A stretch of DNA of 13,790 nt from Actinomycetes bacterium (GTDB lineage: Bacteria > Actinomycetota > Actinomycetes > Actinomycetales > Cellulomonadaceae). The stretch lies in contig JAEWQZ010000194.1 of the NCBI GenBank assembly GCA_023460255.1, positions 1 to 13,790 on the forward strand, written 5' to 3'. Shown here in pieces: positions 1-8,021 of this stretch. Numbering within the stretch: the stretch's first letter is position 1; each line of letters begins with the position of its first letter. Under the pieces are notes generated by a model. That model saw only the letters and a program-made list of their open reading frames with translations. It made no database searches and was not told the DNA's origin. Position numbers and translations under genes: made by a program.

Positions 1-755
1 GGCTCCTCCTGGGGGGCGGCGGCCGCGGCGGACGCCCGCCGCGTCGCCACGACGATGAGCACCCACCACGCCAACCCGGCGAGCAGCAGAACGCTCCCGA
101 CCACGACGCCGGGCCACAGCCACGGCGTCGTCACCGTCTGGGGCCACGCGAGGGTGAGCTCCGGCGGGTCGGCGCCGACGCCGGTCGCGGCGACGAGCAC
201 GCTCCACCGGCCGTCCCGGGCCGCCCAGTCGAGGGACACCTGCCCGCTGCCCAGCGCCTCGTCGACCCACAGGTCGGACCCGCTGGGGTCGGGCGCCGTG
301 TCCGCCGGGTCCGCCGGGTCCTCCGCGGGTTCCTCACCCTCCACGGGCGTCGTCGCCGTCGCGGTGGGGGTGGGTGTCTCGGTGGGCTCCGCGGTCGGGC
401 TCTCGGAGGGCTCCGGCGTCGGCGCGGCCTCCTCCTCCTCGACCGCCAGCACGTGCCACTCGGCGAGCCCCGTCACCCGGGTGTGCGCGTCGCCGCCGAC
501 CCACGCCTCGACGTCCGCGGTGCGGCCCAGCGCGACGACGACCCGGCCACGGTCGGCGTCGGCGGTGATCGTCACCTCGTCGGCCGCGAGGTCGAGCACG
601 CCCGGCTCCGTGACGATCATCGTGGTCCCGGGCTCGGCCTGCGCCCGCGCGACCAGCACGTCGTCGGCGCGCCAGAGGGTCGCCGACGCGACGCCCAGCC
701 CGATCGCCGCGGCGCCGAGCAGGCACAGCAGCGTGGCGAGAGCTCGCTGGATCAC
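1..755 (-). CDS. Two-TM membrane protein with Pro/Thr/Glu-rich stretch (3' end cut off by window)
   Basis: I do not recognise a named family. The reading frame is open from a GTG at 755 to the left edge (251 codons, no stop), so the C-terminus is missing. GTG 755 is preceded by GGGAAGGA five bases away, a good ribosome binding site; a GTG at 797 in the same frame is a weaker alternative. Residues 3-28 form a hydrophobic N-terminal segment (signal anchor or signal peptide). Residues 40-105 look like a small beta-rich domain. Residues 107-160 are low complexity, rich in Pro, Thr, Glu and Asp. A short domain at 161-205 follows, then a second membrane segment at about 211-237 and a basic cytoplasmic start (TRRAS). 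The middle is therefore probably outside the membrane, tethered at both ends. It is transcribed divergently from the coiled-coil gene. The real gene is this strand; the plus-strand frame opposite is a composition artefact. Confidence 0.72.
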   Translation of the reverse strand, partial: MIQRALATLLCLLGAAAIGLGVASATLWRADDVLVARAQAEPGTTMIVTEPGVLDLAADEVTITADADRGRVVVALGRTADVEAWVGGDAHTRVTGLAEWHVLAVEEEEAAPTPEPSESPTAEPTETPTPTATATTPVEGEEPAEDPADPADTAPDPSGSDLWVDEALGSGQVSLDWAARDGRWSVLVAATGVGADPPELTLAWPQTVTTPWLWPGVVVGSVLLLAGLAWWVLIVVATRRASAAAAAPQEE

Positions 756-1029
756 GTCGTCCTTCCCGGGTCCGGGGCACGGTTGCCGGTTCACAATAGG
801 CGGTTCAGGCCGCTCGCGGCGTGCCGGGCCGGCGGAGCAGGCCGTGGAGCGCCCCCTTGACGATCAAGGAACGGCGTCCGATCCGCAACCGGGGTGGGGC
901 CGCGCGCCCGCGACCGATACGCTGACGCAGGGCTCGTGCAGGGGGAACCGGACGTCCGCTGGACACCGGGGTGCCCACCCGCGCGACCCCTCCGCACGCC
1001 GTTTGCGCCGCCATCCCGAGGAGGCTGTT
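756..1029. other. Divergent intergenic region between membrane protein and coiled-coil gene
   Basis: No convincing gene lies here. It must hold the promoters of both divergent genes. On the minus strand TATTGT at 798-793 is a possible -10 about 38 bases before the GTG at 755, but no good -35 is paired with it. On the plus strand TACGCT at 918-923 fits the loose actinobacterial -10 pattern TANNNT, again without a clear -35. TTGACG at 857-862 looks like a -35 but lacks a partner and is part of a palindrome. The strongest single signal is the ribosome binding site GAGGAGG at 1018-1024, which fixes the start of the downstream gene. Confidence 0.55.
855..869. promoter_or_regulatory. Perfect 15-bp palindrome, candidate operator
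   Basis: CCTTGA-CGA-TCAAGG is a perfect inverted repeat (6-bp arms, 3-base centre) about 100 bases upstream of the GTG at 755 and 160 upstream of the GTG at 1030. It is AT-richer than its surroundings. Its place between two divergent genes fits a dimeric regulator site, but the factor is unknown and there is only one copy. The symmetry is seen; the function is inferred. Confidence 0.3.
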
Positions 1030-3267
1030 GTGCCCGACGACCGATCGACCTTCCCGGTGGTCATGCGCGGCTACGACCGCGCGCTCGTCGACCAGCAGCT
1101 GGAGGAGCTCCAGCGCCAGCTCGACGGTGCCCGCGCGCAGGTCGAGCAGCTCGACGCCCGTGCGATGCAGATCGCCGGCGAGCTGTCCGAGGCGCACCGC
1201 CAGCTGCGCGAGGCGGAGCGCCCGACGTACTCCGGGCTCGGCTCGCGGATCGAGCACCTCCTTCGCTCGGCGGAGGAGCAGTCCTCCGACGTCGTCGCCC
1301 AGGCGAACGCCCAGGCCGCCGACGCGATGGCGCGGGCCAAGCTCTCCGCCGGCCAGATGCGTGCCCGCGCGGAGAACGAGGTGGCCGAGCTGCTGGCGAC
1401 GGCGCGACGGGAGGCCGACGAGGTCCGCCAGAGCGCCGCCTCGGAGGCGGAGAGCACCCTCAGCGCCGCCCAGCGCCGCGCCGAGGAGCTCGTGGGCTCC
1501 GCGGAGCGCGAGGCCGCGCGCATCTCCAGCGCGATCGCCACCGAGGAGAGCGAGCGGCGCACGGGCCTGGAGCGTGAGCTGGGCACGCAGCGCGCGACGG
1601 TCGAGCGGGAGACCACCGAGCTCCGCGTGAACACCGAGCGCTACGTGGCCGAGCTGCGCAACACCGCCGAGGTCGAGACCTCGCGCCAGCGCGAGGAGGC
1701 CGACCGCTACGCCCAGGACCTGCGCGCGTCCACCGACGCCGAGACGACGGAGCTGCGTCGCCGGACCGAGACGGAGACGGCGACCCTGCGGGCCGAGGCG
1801 GAGCAGTACGCGGCGGACCTGCGGGCGACCGCCGAGCGGGAGGCGGCCGAGCTGCGCCGCGCCGCCGAGGAGGCCGCATCCGCACTGCGGGCCGAGGCCA
1901 CGGAGTACGCCGACGGCGTGCGGGCCGCCGCCGAGCGCGACGCCAAGGTGGCGATGCAGAACGCCGAGACCCAGGCCACCGCGCTGCGCACGGAGGCCGA
2001 CCAGTACGCGGCCCTCCAGCGCGCCACGGCCGACCGCGAGGCGGCGGAGCTGCGTGCGGCGGTGACCGACGAGGTGGCGGCCGAGCGGGCCCGTGCCACG
2101 CAGGAGGTCGCGGAGCAGCGCGCGGACGCCGAGCAGTACGCGACGGAGCTCCGCGCGGCAGCAGAGCGGGAGACCACCGAGCTGCGCGAGACGGCCGACC
2201 GGGAGACCCTCCACCTGCGCCAGACCGTCGAGCGGGAGACGACCGAAGCACGCGAGCAGACGCAGCGCACGGTCGCCGAGCTCCGCTCCACCGCCGAGCG
2301 CGAGACCAACGAGCTGCGTGACCGGACCCGGATGGACATCGAGCGGCTCATCACCGAGGCCCGTCGCCGCGCCAACGAGCTCACCACCGAGGCACGGTCC
2401 GAGGCCGACCGGCTGCTCGAGCAGGCCCGGCGGACGCTGGCGGACGCCGAGGTCGAGGTCGCGCAGCGCCACGAGGCGGCCGAGCGCGCCGACGCCGAGC
2501 GTCACGAGCAGGCCCGGCAGGAGACCGAGCGCCTCGTCGCCGACGCCGAGGCCCACGCGGCCGAGGCCGAGCAGCGGGTCGCGAACGCGCTCGAGCAGGC
2601 GGACCGGGTCCGCCAGGACGCCGAGGTGCACGCCAAGGAGCTCATGGCGAACGCCCGGCGCAACGCCGACCGGGTCGTCGCGGAGGCGCGCGAGCACGCC
2701 GAGAAGACCCTGTCCGAGGCGATGACGGAGGCCGAGCGCGAGCGCACCACCGCCCAGCGGCAGGTCGAGGACCTCAACCGCCAGCGCGAGGCGATCACCG
2801 TCTACCTCGACGAACTGCGCAGCCTCCTCACCCACGAGCCGCTGCCGTCGCGCGCGACGCTGGAGCGGGCGCAGGACGCGGAGGCGCGGTTCGCCGCCGC
2901 TGCCGCGAGCGCGTCGGCCCAGGCGGTGGCCGATGCCCGGGCCGACCTCGAGGCGGACCTGGACGACGAGGAGCCCGAGGCCGACGACGAGATCGCCGCC
3001 TTCGCGGCCGTCCAGGCCGACGACGACGCCGACAGCGAGCCGGAGACGGACGAGGAGCCCGAGCCGGTCGCCGCCGACGAGACGGTGGCCGAGGAGGTCG
3101 CCGACCAGCCCGAGGCCGACGAGGAGCCCGAGCCGGAGGTCGCCGCCGACGAGGCAGGGGCCGAGGAGGTCGCAGACCAGCCCGCCGAGGACGTCACCGA
3201 CGACCCGCAGGAGGGCACGGCTGAGGTCGCCGACCACTCGGCCCGCGGCTCCCGCCGGCGTGGCTGA
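1030..3267 (+). CDS. Long hendecad coiled-coil protein, DivIVA/Scy/FilP-like, with acidic repeated tail
   Basis: 745 residues. GTG 1030 follows GAGGAGG with a five-base gap; the frame stays open far upstream only because of base composition. Residues 7-25 (FPVVMRGYD..LVDQQLEEL) resemble the N-terminal 'RGYD..QVD..L' signature of actinobacterial DivIVA-like and Scy/FilP proteins. PTYSGLGSRIEHLL near 65-77 resembles the conserved segment that opens their rod. Residues 70-476 are 37 consecutive 11-residue repeats of the form A-E-R-E-x-x-E-L-R-x-x. From 477 to 596 hendecads continue, broken by one 7-residue and one 14-residue insertion. Residues about 637-739 are strongly acidic with a tandem repeat, then a short basic end (SRRRG). 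No membrane segment is visible, so it is likely cytoplasmic. By family analogy it may build polar or filamentous scaffolds in growth or division. It overlaps the next gene by 8 bp. The coiled coil is sure; the cytoskeletal role is an inference. Confidence 0.85.
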   Translation: MPDDRSTFPVVMRGYDRALVDQQLEELQRQLDGARAQVEQLDARAMQIAGELSEAHRQLREAERPTYSGLGSRIEHLLRSAEEQSSDVVAQANAQAADAMARAKLSAGQMRARAENEVAELLATARREADEVRQSAASEAESTLSAAQRRAEELVGSAEREAARISSAIATEESERRTGLERELGTQRATVERETTELRVNTERYVAELRNTAEVETSRQREEADRYAQDLRASTDAETTELRRRTETETATLRAEAEQYAADLRATAEREAAELRRAAEEAASALRAEATEYADGVRAAAERDAKVAMQNAETQATALRTEADQYAALQRATADREAAELRAAVTDEVAAERARATQEVAEQRADAEQYATELRAAAERETTELRETADRETLHLRQTVERETTEAREQTQRTVAELRSTAERETNELRDRTRMDIERLITEARRRANELTTEARSEADRLLEQARRTLADAEVEVAQRHEAAERADAERHEQARQETERLVADAEAHAAEAEQRVANALEQADRVRQDAEVHAKELMANARRNADRVVAEAREHAEKTLSEAMTEAERERTTAQRQVEDLNRQREAITVYLDELRSLLTHEPLPSRATLERAQDAEARFAAAAASASAQAVADARADLEADLDDEEPEADDEIAAFAAVQADDDADSEPETDEEPEPVAADETVAEEVADQPEADEEPEPEVAADEAGAEEVADQPAEDVTDDPQEGTAEVADHSARGSRRRG
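1237..2457 (+). repeat. 37 tandem 11-codon (33-bp) hendecad repeats
   Basis: Reading the protein from L70 in steps of eleven gives 37 blocks in register without insertion or deletion. Ala (sometimes Thr, Val or Leu) opens nearly every block, and a hydrophobic residue sits near block positions 5 and 8. Typical blocks are AEREAAELRRA, AERETTELRET and AENEVAELLAT. The register first breaks after residue 476, with a seven-residue insertion. The DNA repeats are diverged and are visible mainly at the protein level. Confidence 0.88.
1699..2094 (+). repeat. Four 99-bp (33-residue) super-repeats, one Tyr each
   Basis: Within the hendecad array, blocks 15, 18, 21 and 24 carry Tyr at position 4 (ADRY, AEQY, ATEY, ADQY). 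The blocks between alternate as an acidic/arginine block (AEREAAELRRA type) and a Thr/Ala block (AETQATALRTE type). This gives a unit of three hendecads, 33 residues or 99 bp, repeated four times. Outside it the pattern drifts: Tyr recurs in blocks 13 and 28. It looks like growth by duplication of a 99-bp unit, now diverged. Confidence 0.6.
3049..3183 (+). repeat. Two-copy acidic repeat in the coiled-coil protein tail
   Basis: Residues from 674 read DEEPEPVAADETVAEEVADQP; a second copy follows after EA, differing by one inserted Glu and a few substitutions (DEEPEPEVAADEAGAEEVADQP). The period is about 69 bp. The DNA copies are clearly alike (gacgaggagcccgagccg opens both), so the duplication is more recent than the hendecad array. 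The segment is highly negative and probably disordered. Confidence 0.75.
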
Positions 3268-3679
3268 CGACTGGCGGGACGGCCGCAAGGAGGCCGCCGC
3301 CGCCCACGCCCGTGAGCTCGAGCGGCGGCGGGTCGCGGAGTCGGCCCAGGCACGCGCGATGATCGCCGAGTTCGTCGCCGAGGCGGGGCGCCGCGGCATC
3401 GCCCCCGTGGCGCTGCACGCGCGCAGCTACGACGGTCGGCTGAGCTTCCGGACATCCCTGCGCGGGTGGTACCTGCGTCGCAACCGGACGGTCGCCGTGG
3501 GGACCGACGGGGAGTTCTACGTGCTCAGCGCCCCGCGCAAGCTCCGCTCGCTCGTGACCGGCGCGACGATCGAGCCGAGCGACCCGCCCCTGATCCTCGG
3601 CAAGGGGGCCCGGGACGGCGAGTCGCTCGACCTCGTCGACGCCCTCCGGATCGCCCTGGGCGACCCGCCGCGTCGCTGA
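3260..3679 (+). CDS. Small basic protein of unknown function, overlapping the coiled-coil gene
   Basis: 139 residues. The GTG at 3260 lies inside GTGGCTGA, so the start overlaps the preceding stop by 8 bp; translational coupling is likely and no strong separate ribosome binding site is seen. The frame is open further upstream, but that part lies opposite the acidic tail codons and has shadow-like composition. Residues 1-45 are helical and rich in Arg, Glu and Ala. Residues 48-95 look like a compact beta domain (LHARSYDGRLSFRTSLRGWYLRR, then TVAVGTDGEFYVLSAP). The C-terminus (ESLDLVDALRIALGD) is a probable helix. About 25 Arg/Lys against 19 Asp/Glu make it basic. I recognise no family. Its coupling suggests it works with, or is dosed with, the coiled-coil protein. 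Confidence 0.75.
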   Translation: MADDWRDGRKEAAAAHARELERRRVAESAQARAMIAEFVAEAGRRGIAPVALHARSYDGRLSFRTSLRGWYLRRNRTVAVGTDGEFYVLSAPRKLRSLVTGATIEPSDPPLILGKGARDGESLDLVDALRIALGDPPRR

Positions 3680-3681
3680 GC

Positions 3682-3716
3682 GGCCGGCACGGACCGACCG
3701 TCCGCGACAGCCGACC
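3682..3716. terminator. Possible bidirectional hairpin between convergent genes
   Basis: The 51-bp gap between the stops at 3679 and 3731 holds a short hairpin, CGGAC-cgacc-GTCCG (3690-3704). It is flanked by GGCCGGC (3682-3688) and GCCGACC (3710-3716), which pair with one mismatch. There is no T-run on either strand. The placement suits termination of two convergent units, but the structure is modest. Confidence 0.25.
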
Positions 3717-3730
3717 GGCGACACCCGGCC

Positions 3731-4573
3731 TCAGCCGACGGGGTGCGCGGCCTCCGCACGGCGCAGCAGCCGACTGAGCGCCGACGCGACCGGCTGCGGG
3801 TTCTCGATGCTCGTCATGTGCCCGGAGCGCGGCACGATCCACAGGTCGCTGTCCGGCAGGAGGTAGGACATCCGGCGCGCCACGTCGAGCGGGGAGATGT
3901 CGTCCTCCTCGCCGACGACGACCAGCGCCGGGCCGGTGAAGGCCGTCAGCACGTGGGTGCGGTCGGGACGGGCTGCCATCGCCCGCTGCGCCCACGCCAC
4001 GGCGTGCGGCCCCTGGTCGGAGATCCACTGCGCCATCCGCTCGACGAGGTCGGGACGGGCGATGCGATTCGTCGCGCCGATCACCGAGGTCCGCATCCCG
4101 TACACCGCCTCCACCCGCTGCTCGGCGAGCACCTGCCGGGCCACCTCCTCGCGCCGAGCCCGGGCGTCGTCGTCGTCGGCCGTGGCCTTCGTGTCGACGA
4201 GACCGAGCCCTGCGACCATCCCGGGGTGCCGCTCGGCGAGCGCGAGGGCCACGTAGCCGCCCATGGACAGCCCAGCGACCACCGCCCGCTCGACGCCGGC
4301 GCCACGCAGCGTCGCCGCCAGGCCGTCGGCCATCACGTCGATGGAGGGCACCTCCGGGTCCGCCCCGACGGCGGCCGCGACGTCCGGCCCGGACGGCGAC
4401 CTGCCGAACCCCGGCAGGTCAGGAGCCAGCACCGTCCGCTCGCCGGGCAGCAGATCGGTCACGTCCCACCACATCCGGTGGTCCACGGGGAACCCGTGCA
4501 GGAGCACGAGCGGCAGCGCGCCGGGGACGCCGCGGCGGAGCGTGTGCAGGGCCAGCATCCCGTCGGTGGTCAT
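3731..4573 (-). CDS. Alpha/beta hydrolase (esterase/lactonase type)
   Basis: 280 residues, the usual size for a single-domain alpha/beta hydrolase. HGFP at 26-29 forms the oxyanion loop; DLPGFGRS at 52-59 follows. The nucleophile elbow GLSMGG puts Ser at 103. The acid is probably Asp224 in GEEDDISP and the base His252 in SGHMTSIENP, so the triad is complete. Residues 125-200 form a helical cap. The closest kind is the 3-oxoadipate enol-lactonase/haloperoxidase-like group, but context gives no substrate. No signal peptide is seen, so it is probably cytoplasmic. The ATG at 4573 overlaps the previous gene's stop as ATGA, and GGGGAG lies just upstream, so it is translationally coupled to the hydrolase before it. 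It is the last gene of the minus-strand run, facing the coiled-coil pair. Confidence 0.88.
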   Translation of the reverse strand: MTTDGMLALHTLRRGVPGALPLVLLHGFPVDHRMWWDVTDLLPGERTVLAPDLPGFGRSPSGPDVAAAVGADPEVPSIDVMADGLAATLRGAGVERAVVAGLSMGGYVALALAERHPGMVAGLGLVDTKATADDDDARARREEVARQVLAEQRVEAVYGMRTSVIGATNRIARPDLVERMAQWISDQGPHAVAWAQRAMAARPDRTHVLTAFTGPALVVVGEEDDISPLDVARRMSYLLPDSDLWIVPRSGHMTSIENPQPVASALSRLLRRAEAAHPVG

Positions 4574-5358
4574 CGCTCCCCTTTCGGGGCACCCGTCGGG
4601 GCGCCCGTGGTGTGGTCCTGCTCGTCGTCGTCGGGCACGTCGTCACTGCCCTCGGGGCCCATCGTGCCCGCCCAGGTGGTCGGTAGGGGGTCGTGTCCAG
4701 GGAGCACGTGCGCCACGATCTCGTCGAGGACCCGCCGCACCGCCGCCTCACCCACCCACAGGTGCTTCGCGCCCTCGACGGCGATCACCTCCGCCTGGCG
4801 GACCGCCGCGAACCGGCGCCGCGCCTCCTGAGGCCGTAGGAAGTCGTCGAGCTCCGGGACGAGCACGACCAGGGGCCGCCCGAAGGCGTCCCAGGCCGCC
4901 AGGTCGGCGTCGGTGGCGCGGTGCAGCGGAGGCGAGAGGAGGATCGCACCCTCGACCGACGGGTCCGCGCCGTGCATGAGCGCCAGCTCGGTGCCGAACG
5001 ACCAGCCCACGAGCCACCGGCGCGGCAGGTCGTGGAACTCGGCGTACTCGATCGCCGCATGCACGTCGAAGCGCTCGGCGACACCGCCGTCGAACCTGCC
5101 CTCGCTGCGCCCTCGCGCGCTCGCGGTGCCCCGTGTGTTGAACCGGAGCACGGCCAGGTCCGCGAGGGCCGGCAGCCGCCACGCGGCCTTGCGCAGCACG
5201 TGGCTGTCCATGAACCCACCGTGCGTCGGCAGCGGGTGCAGCGTGACGAGGGTGGCCAGGGGCGCCCGGTCCGCCGGGAGGGCGAGCTCGCCCACGAGCG
5301 TCAGGCCGTCGGCCGTGTGCAGCTCGATCTCCTCGCGGCGGGCGGGCAGCACGCTCAT
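4570..5358 (-). CDS. Alpha/beta hydrolase, dienelactone hydrolase-like
   Basis: 262 residues from ATG 5358. An in-frame GTG at 5391 has a better upstream GGTAGG and sits only 10 bases after the preceding stop, so the protein may be 11 residues longer. Residues 36-48 (TLVTLHPLPTHGG) are the oxyanion strand and loop; LRFNTRGTAS at 71-80 is typical of the short alpha/beta hydrolases that act on small lactones or esters. The nucleophile is Ser120 in GWSFG, the acid Asp171 or Asp172 (PELDDFLRP), the base His199 (AKHLW). The last 35 or so residues are a polar tail rich in Asp, Gly and Thr that looks disordered and lies outside the fold. It is unlike its downstream neighbour in sequence, so the pair is not a recent tandem duplication. 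The substrate is unknown. Confidence 0.84.
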   Translation of the reverse strand: MSVLPARREEIELHTADGLTLVGELALPADRAPLATLVTLHPLPTHGGFMDSHVLRKAAWRLPALADLAVLRFNTRGTASARGRSEGRFDGGVAERFDVHAAIEYAEFHDLPRRWLVGWSFGTELALMHGADPSVEGAILLSPPLHRATDADLAAWDAFGRPLVVLVPELDDFLRPQEARRRFAAVRQAEVIAVEGAKHLWVGEAAVRRVLDEIVAHVLPGHDPLPTTWAGTMGPEGSDDVPDDDEQDHTTGAPTGAPKGER

Positions 5359-5401
5359 CGCGCGGATCTCGTGCGGCTGGGTCGGCTCCACCGTGCCGAG
5401 C

Positions 5402-6241
5402 CTACCGACGCACCAGCGCCCCGGCCGCGTCCGGCCCGTCCACGAGCAGGCGCTCGAGGACCGCGGCCACTCCGTCGTCCTCGTTGGCCGGGCACACCTC
5501 GTCGGCCGCGGCGAGGACCGTCGGGTGGGCGTTCGCGACGGCGAACGACCGGCCCGCCCAGTCGAGCATCGGCAGGTCGTTCGGCATGTCCCCGAACGCC
5601 CAGACGTCGGCTGCACCGAGCCCCCGCTCGGCGGCCCAGCGCGACAGCGCCGCCGCCTTCGAGACCTCCGGGTGGTGCACCTCCGCCAGCCCGTCCGCAC
5701 CGCTGTGCGCCACCATCGCCCGCCCGGCGAGGACCCTGTCCACCCGCGCCACGATCTCCTCGTCCGGCACGGTCGGGCTGCGCGCGAGGAGCTTCACGGT
5801 CCCCCCGTCGAGGGTCTGCTCGATCGCGTCGGCGACGACCACGTCGGGGGGCAGGGGGTGCGGCCCGCGGTAGGCGCTCTCGGTGGCGAACCCGGCCAGG
5901 CGTTCCGCGGCGAACGTGACGTCGGGCAGCGCGGTGCGCAGGTCGGCCGCGAGCGCGGCGACCAGGTCGTCGGGCATCGCGCGATGCTCGAGGACGCGAC
6001 GCCGCGCGACGTCGTACACCACCGCGCCGTTCGCGCAGATCACGACGCCGTGGGCGGGGACGAACGTGAGGTGGTCCACCCAGCGCGGCGGACGGGCCGT
6101 GACGAGCACCAGGTCGATGCCGGCGCCGGTGAGCGCGGCGAGCGCACGCTCGGTGCGCGGCGAGACCGTCCCGTCCTCGCGCAGCAGGGTGCCGTCGAGG
6201 TCCGAGGCGACCAGACGGGGGCGGGCCGGCCGCGCACTCAT
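5402..6241 (-). CDS. Cof-type HAD-superfamily phosphatase
   Basis: 279 residues, normal for the Cof/type IIB HAD hydrolases, which dephosphorylate sugar phosphates, nucleotides or cofactors such as FMN and PLP precursors. Motif I is DLDGTLL with nucleophile Asp14 and acid/base Asp16. Motif II is Thr48 in LVTAR. The cap domain spans about 80-185. Motif III is Lys195 (EVSKAAAL). Motif IV is GDMPNDLPML with metal-binding Asp218 and Asp222. The catalytic set is complete. The ATG at 6241 overlaps the upstream stop (ATGA), so it is coupled to the small zinc protein gene. The frame extends far upstream without a stop, but that part is opposite the beta-glucosidase and is a shadow. The following hydrolase starts 10 or 43 bases later. 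The true substrate cannot be told from sequence. Confidence 0.9.
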   Translation of the reverse strand: MSARPARPRLVASDLDGTLLREDGTVSPRTERALAALTGAGIDLVLVTARPPRWVDHLTFVPAHGVVICANGAVVYDVARRRVLEHRAMPDDLVAALAADLRTALPDVTFAAERLAGFATESAYRGPHPLPPDVVVADAIEQTLDGGTVKLLARSPTVPDEEIVARVDRVLAGRAMVAHSGADGLAEVHHPEVSKAAALSRWAAERGLGAADVWAFGDMPNDLPMLDWAGRSFAVANAHPTVLAAADEVCPANEDDGVAAVLERLLVDGPDAAGALVRR

Positions 6242-6543
6242 CGGCGCCGGTCCCGCGCGCGCCAGCACCCCGTGTGCCAGTGCCTGCGGTCGGCGATCGC
6301 GGCGTCGGTGCCGAGCACGTGATCGGCCCGCCACGCGACGACGTGCGCCGTCCCGGGCGGGATCTCCTGCCGGCACCCCGGGCACAGGTACGCCTTGGCC
6401 GCGGCGGCACCGCTCAGCGAGCGCACCACCCAGTCGCCGTCCGGCCCCGACTCGTTGCGGGTGCCCGCCCGGGCGCGCGACTCGTCGAGCTCGGGGTGGG
6501 GCCCGGACCACGGGCGCTTGCTCGAGCGACGGCTGGACGGCAT
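6238..6543 (-). CDS. Small conserved actinobacterial protein with a putative zinc-binding CxxC...HxxC motif
   Basis: 101 residues from ATG 6543, with GGAG nine bases upstream. The N-terminal 30 residues are basic (SSRRSSKRPW) and probably disordered. Residues 24-50 (RARAGTRNESGPDGDWVV) and the core at 52-98 are the conserved-looking part. Cys54 and Cys57 (CPGC) and His90 and Cys93 (HWHTGC) could bind one zinc in a treble-clef-like arrangement; His67 and His88 are extra candidates. Similar small proteins are sometimes labelled 'ATP/GTP-binding' in actinobacteria, but no P-loop is present here. The function is unknown; nucleic-acid or protein binding is possible. Its stop overlaps the start of the HAD gene by four bases, so the two are co-translated. 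It follows the beta-glucosidase by 36 bases. Confidence 0.82.
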   Translation of the reverse strand: MPSSRRSSKRPWSGPHPELDESRARAGTRNESGPDGDWVVRSLSGAAAAKAYLCPGCRQEIPPGTAHVVAWRADHVLGTDAAIADRRHWHTGCWRARDRRR

Positions 6544-6579
6544 GGACCCATTCTCCGCGTTGTCGGCTCGGCGGCGACG

Positions 6580-8013
<1,434 letters not shown>

Positions 8014-8021
8014 GGTCCGCC

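Noticed and set aside
857..862. TTGACG as a -35 box
   Set aside because: No acceptable -10 lies 16-19 bases downstream, and the sequence is half of a palindrome.
55..1029. Upstream extension of the coiled-coil frame on the plus strand
   Set aside because: It is Ser/Thr/Ala low-complexity antisense to the membrane protein; GAGGAGG before GTG 1030 and the RGYD-type N-terminus mark the true start.
1237..2457. CRISPR-like or satellite array
   Set aside because: The 33-bp periodicity comes from 11-codon protein repeats with diverged DNA; there are no identical repeats with unique spacers.
805..3399. Very long open frame on the minus strand opposite the coiled-coil gene
   Set aside because: It is Leu/Gly/Arg-rich with no domain, lacks a ribosome binding site, and arises because GC-rich sense codons rarely give antisense stops. 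The plus-strand hendecad pattern is clearly the real coding signal.
4913..6322. Long plus-strand frame opposite the hydrolase and HAD genes
   Set aside because: No domain or ribosome binding site, and the opposite strand has full catalytic motifs.
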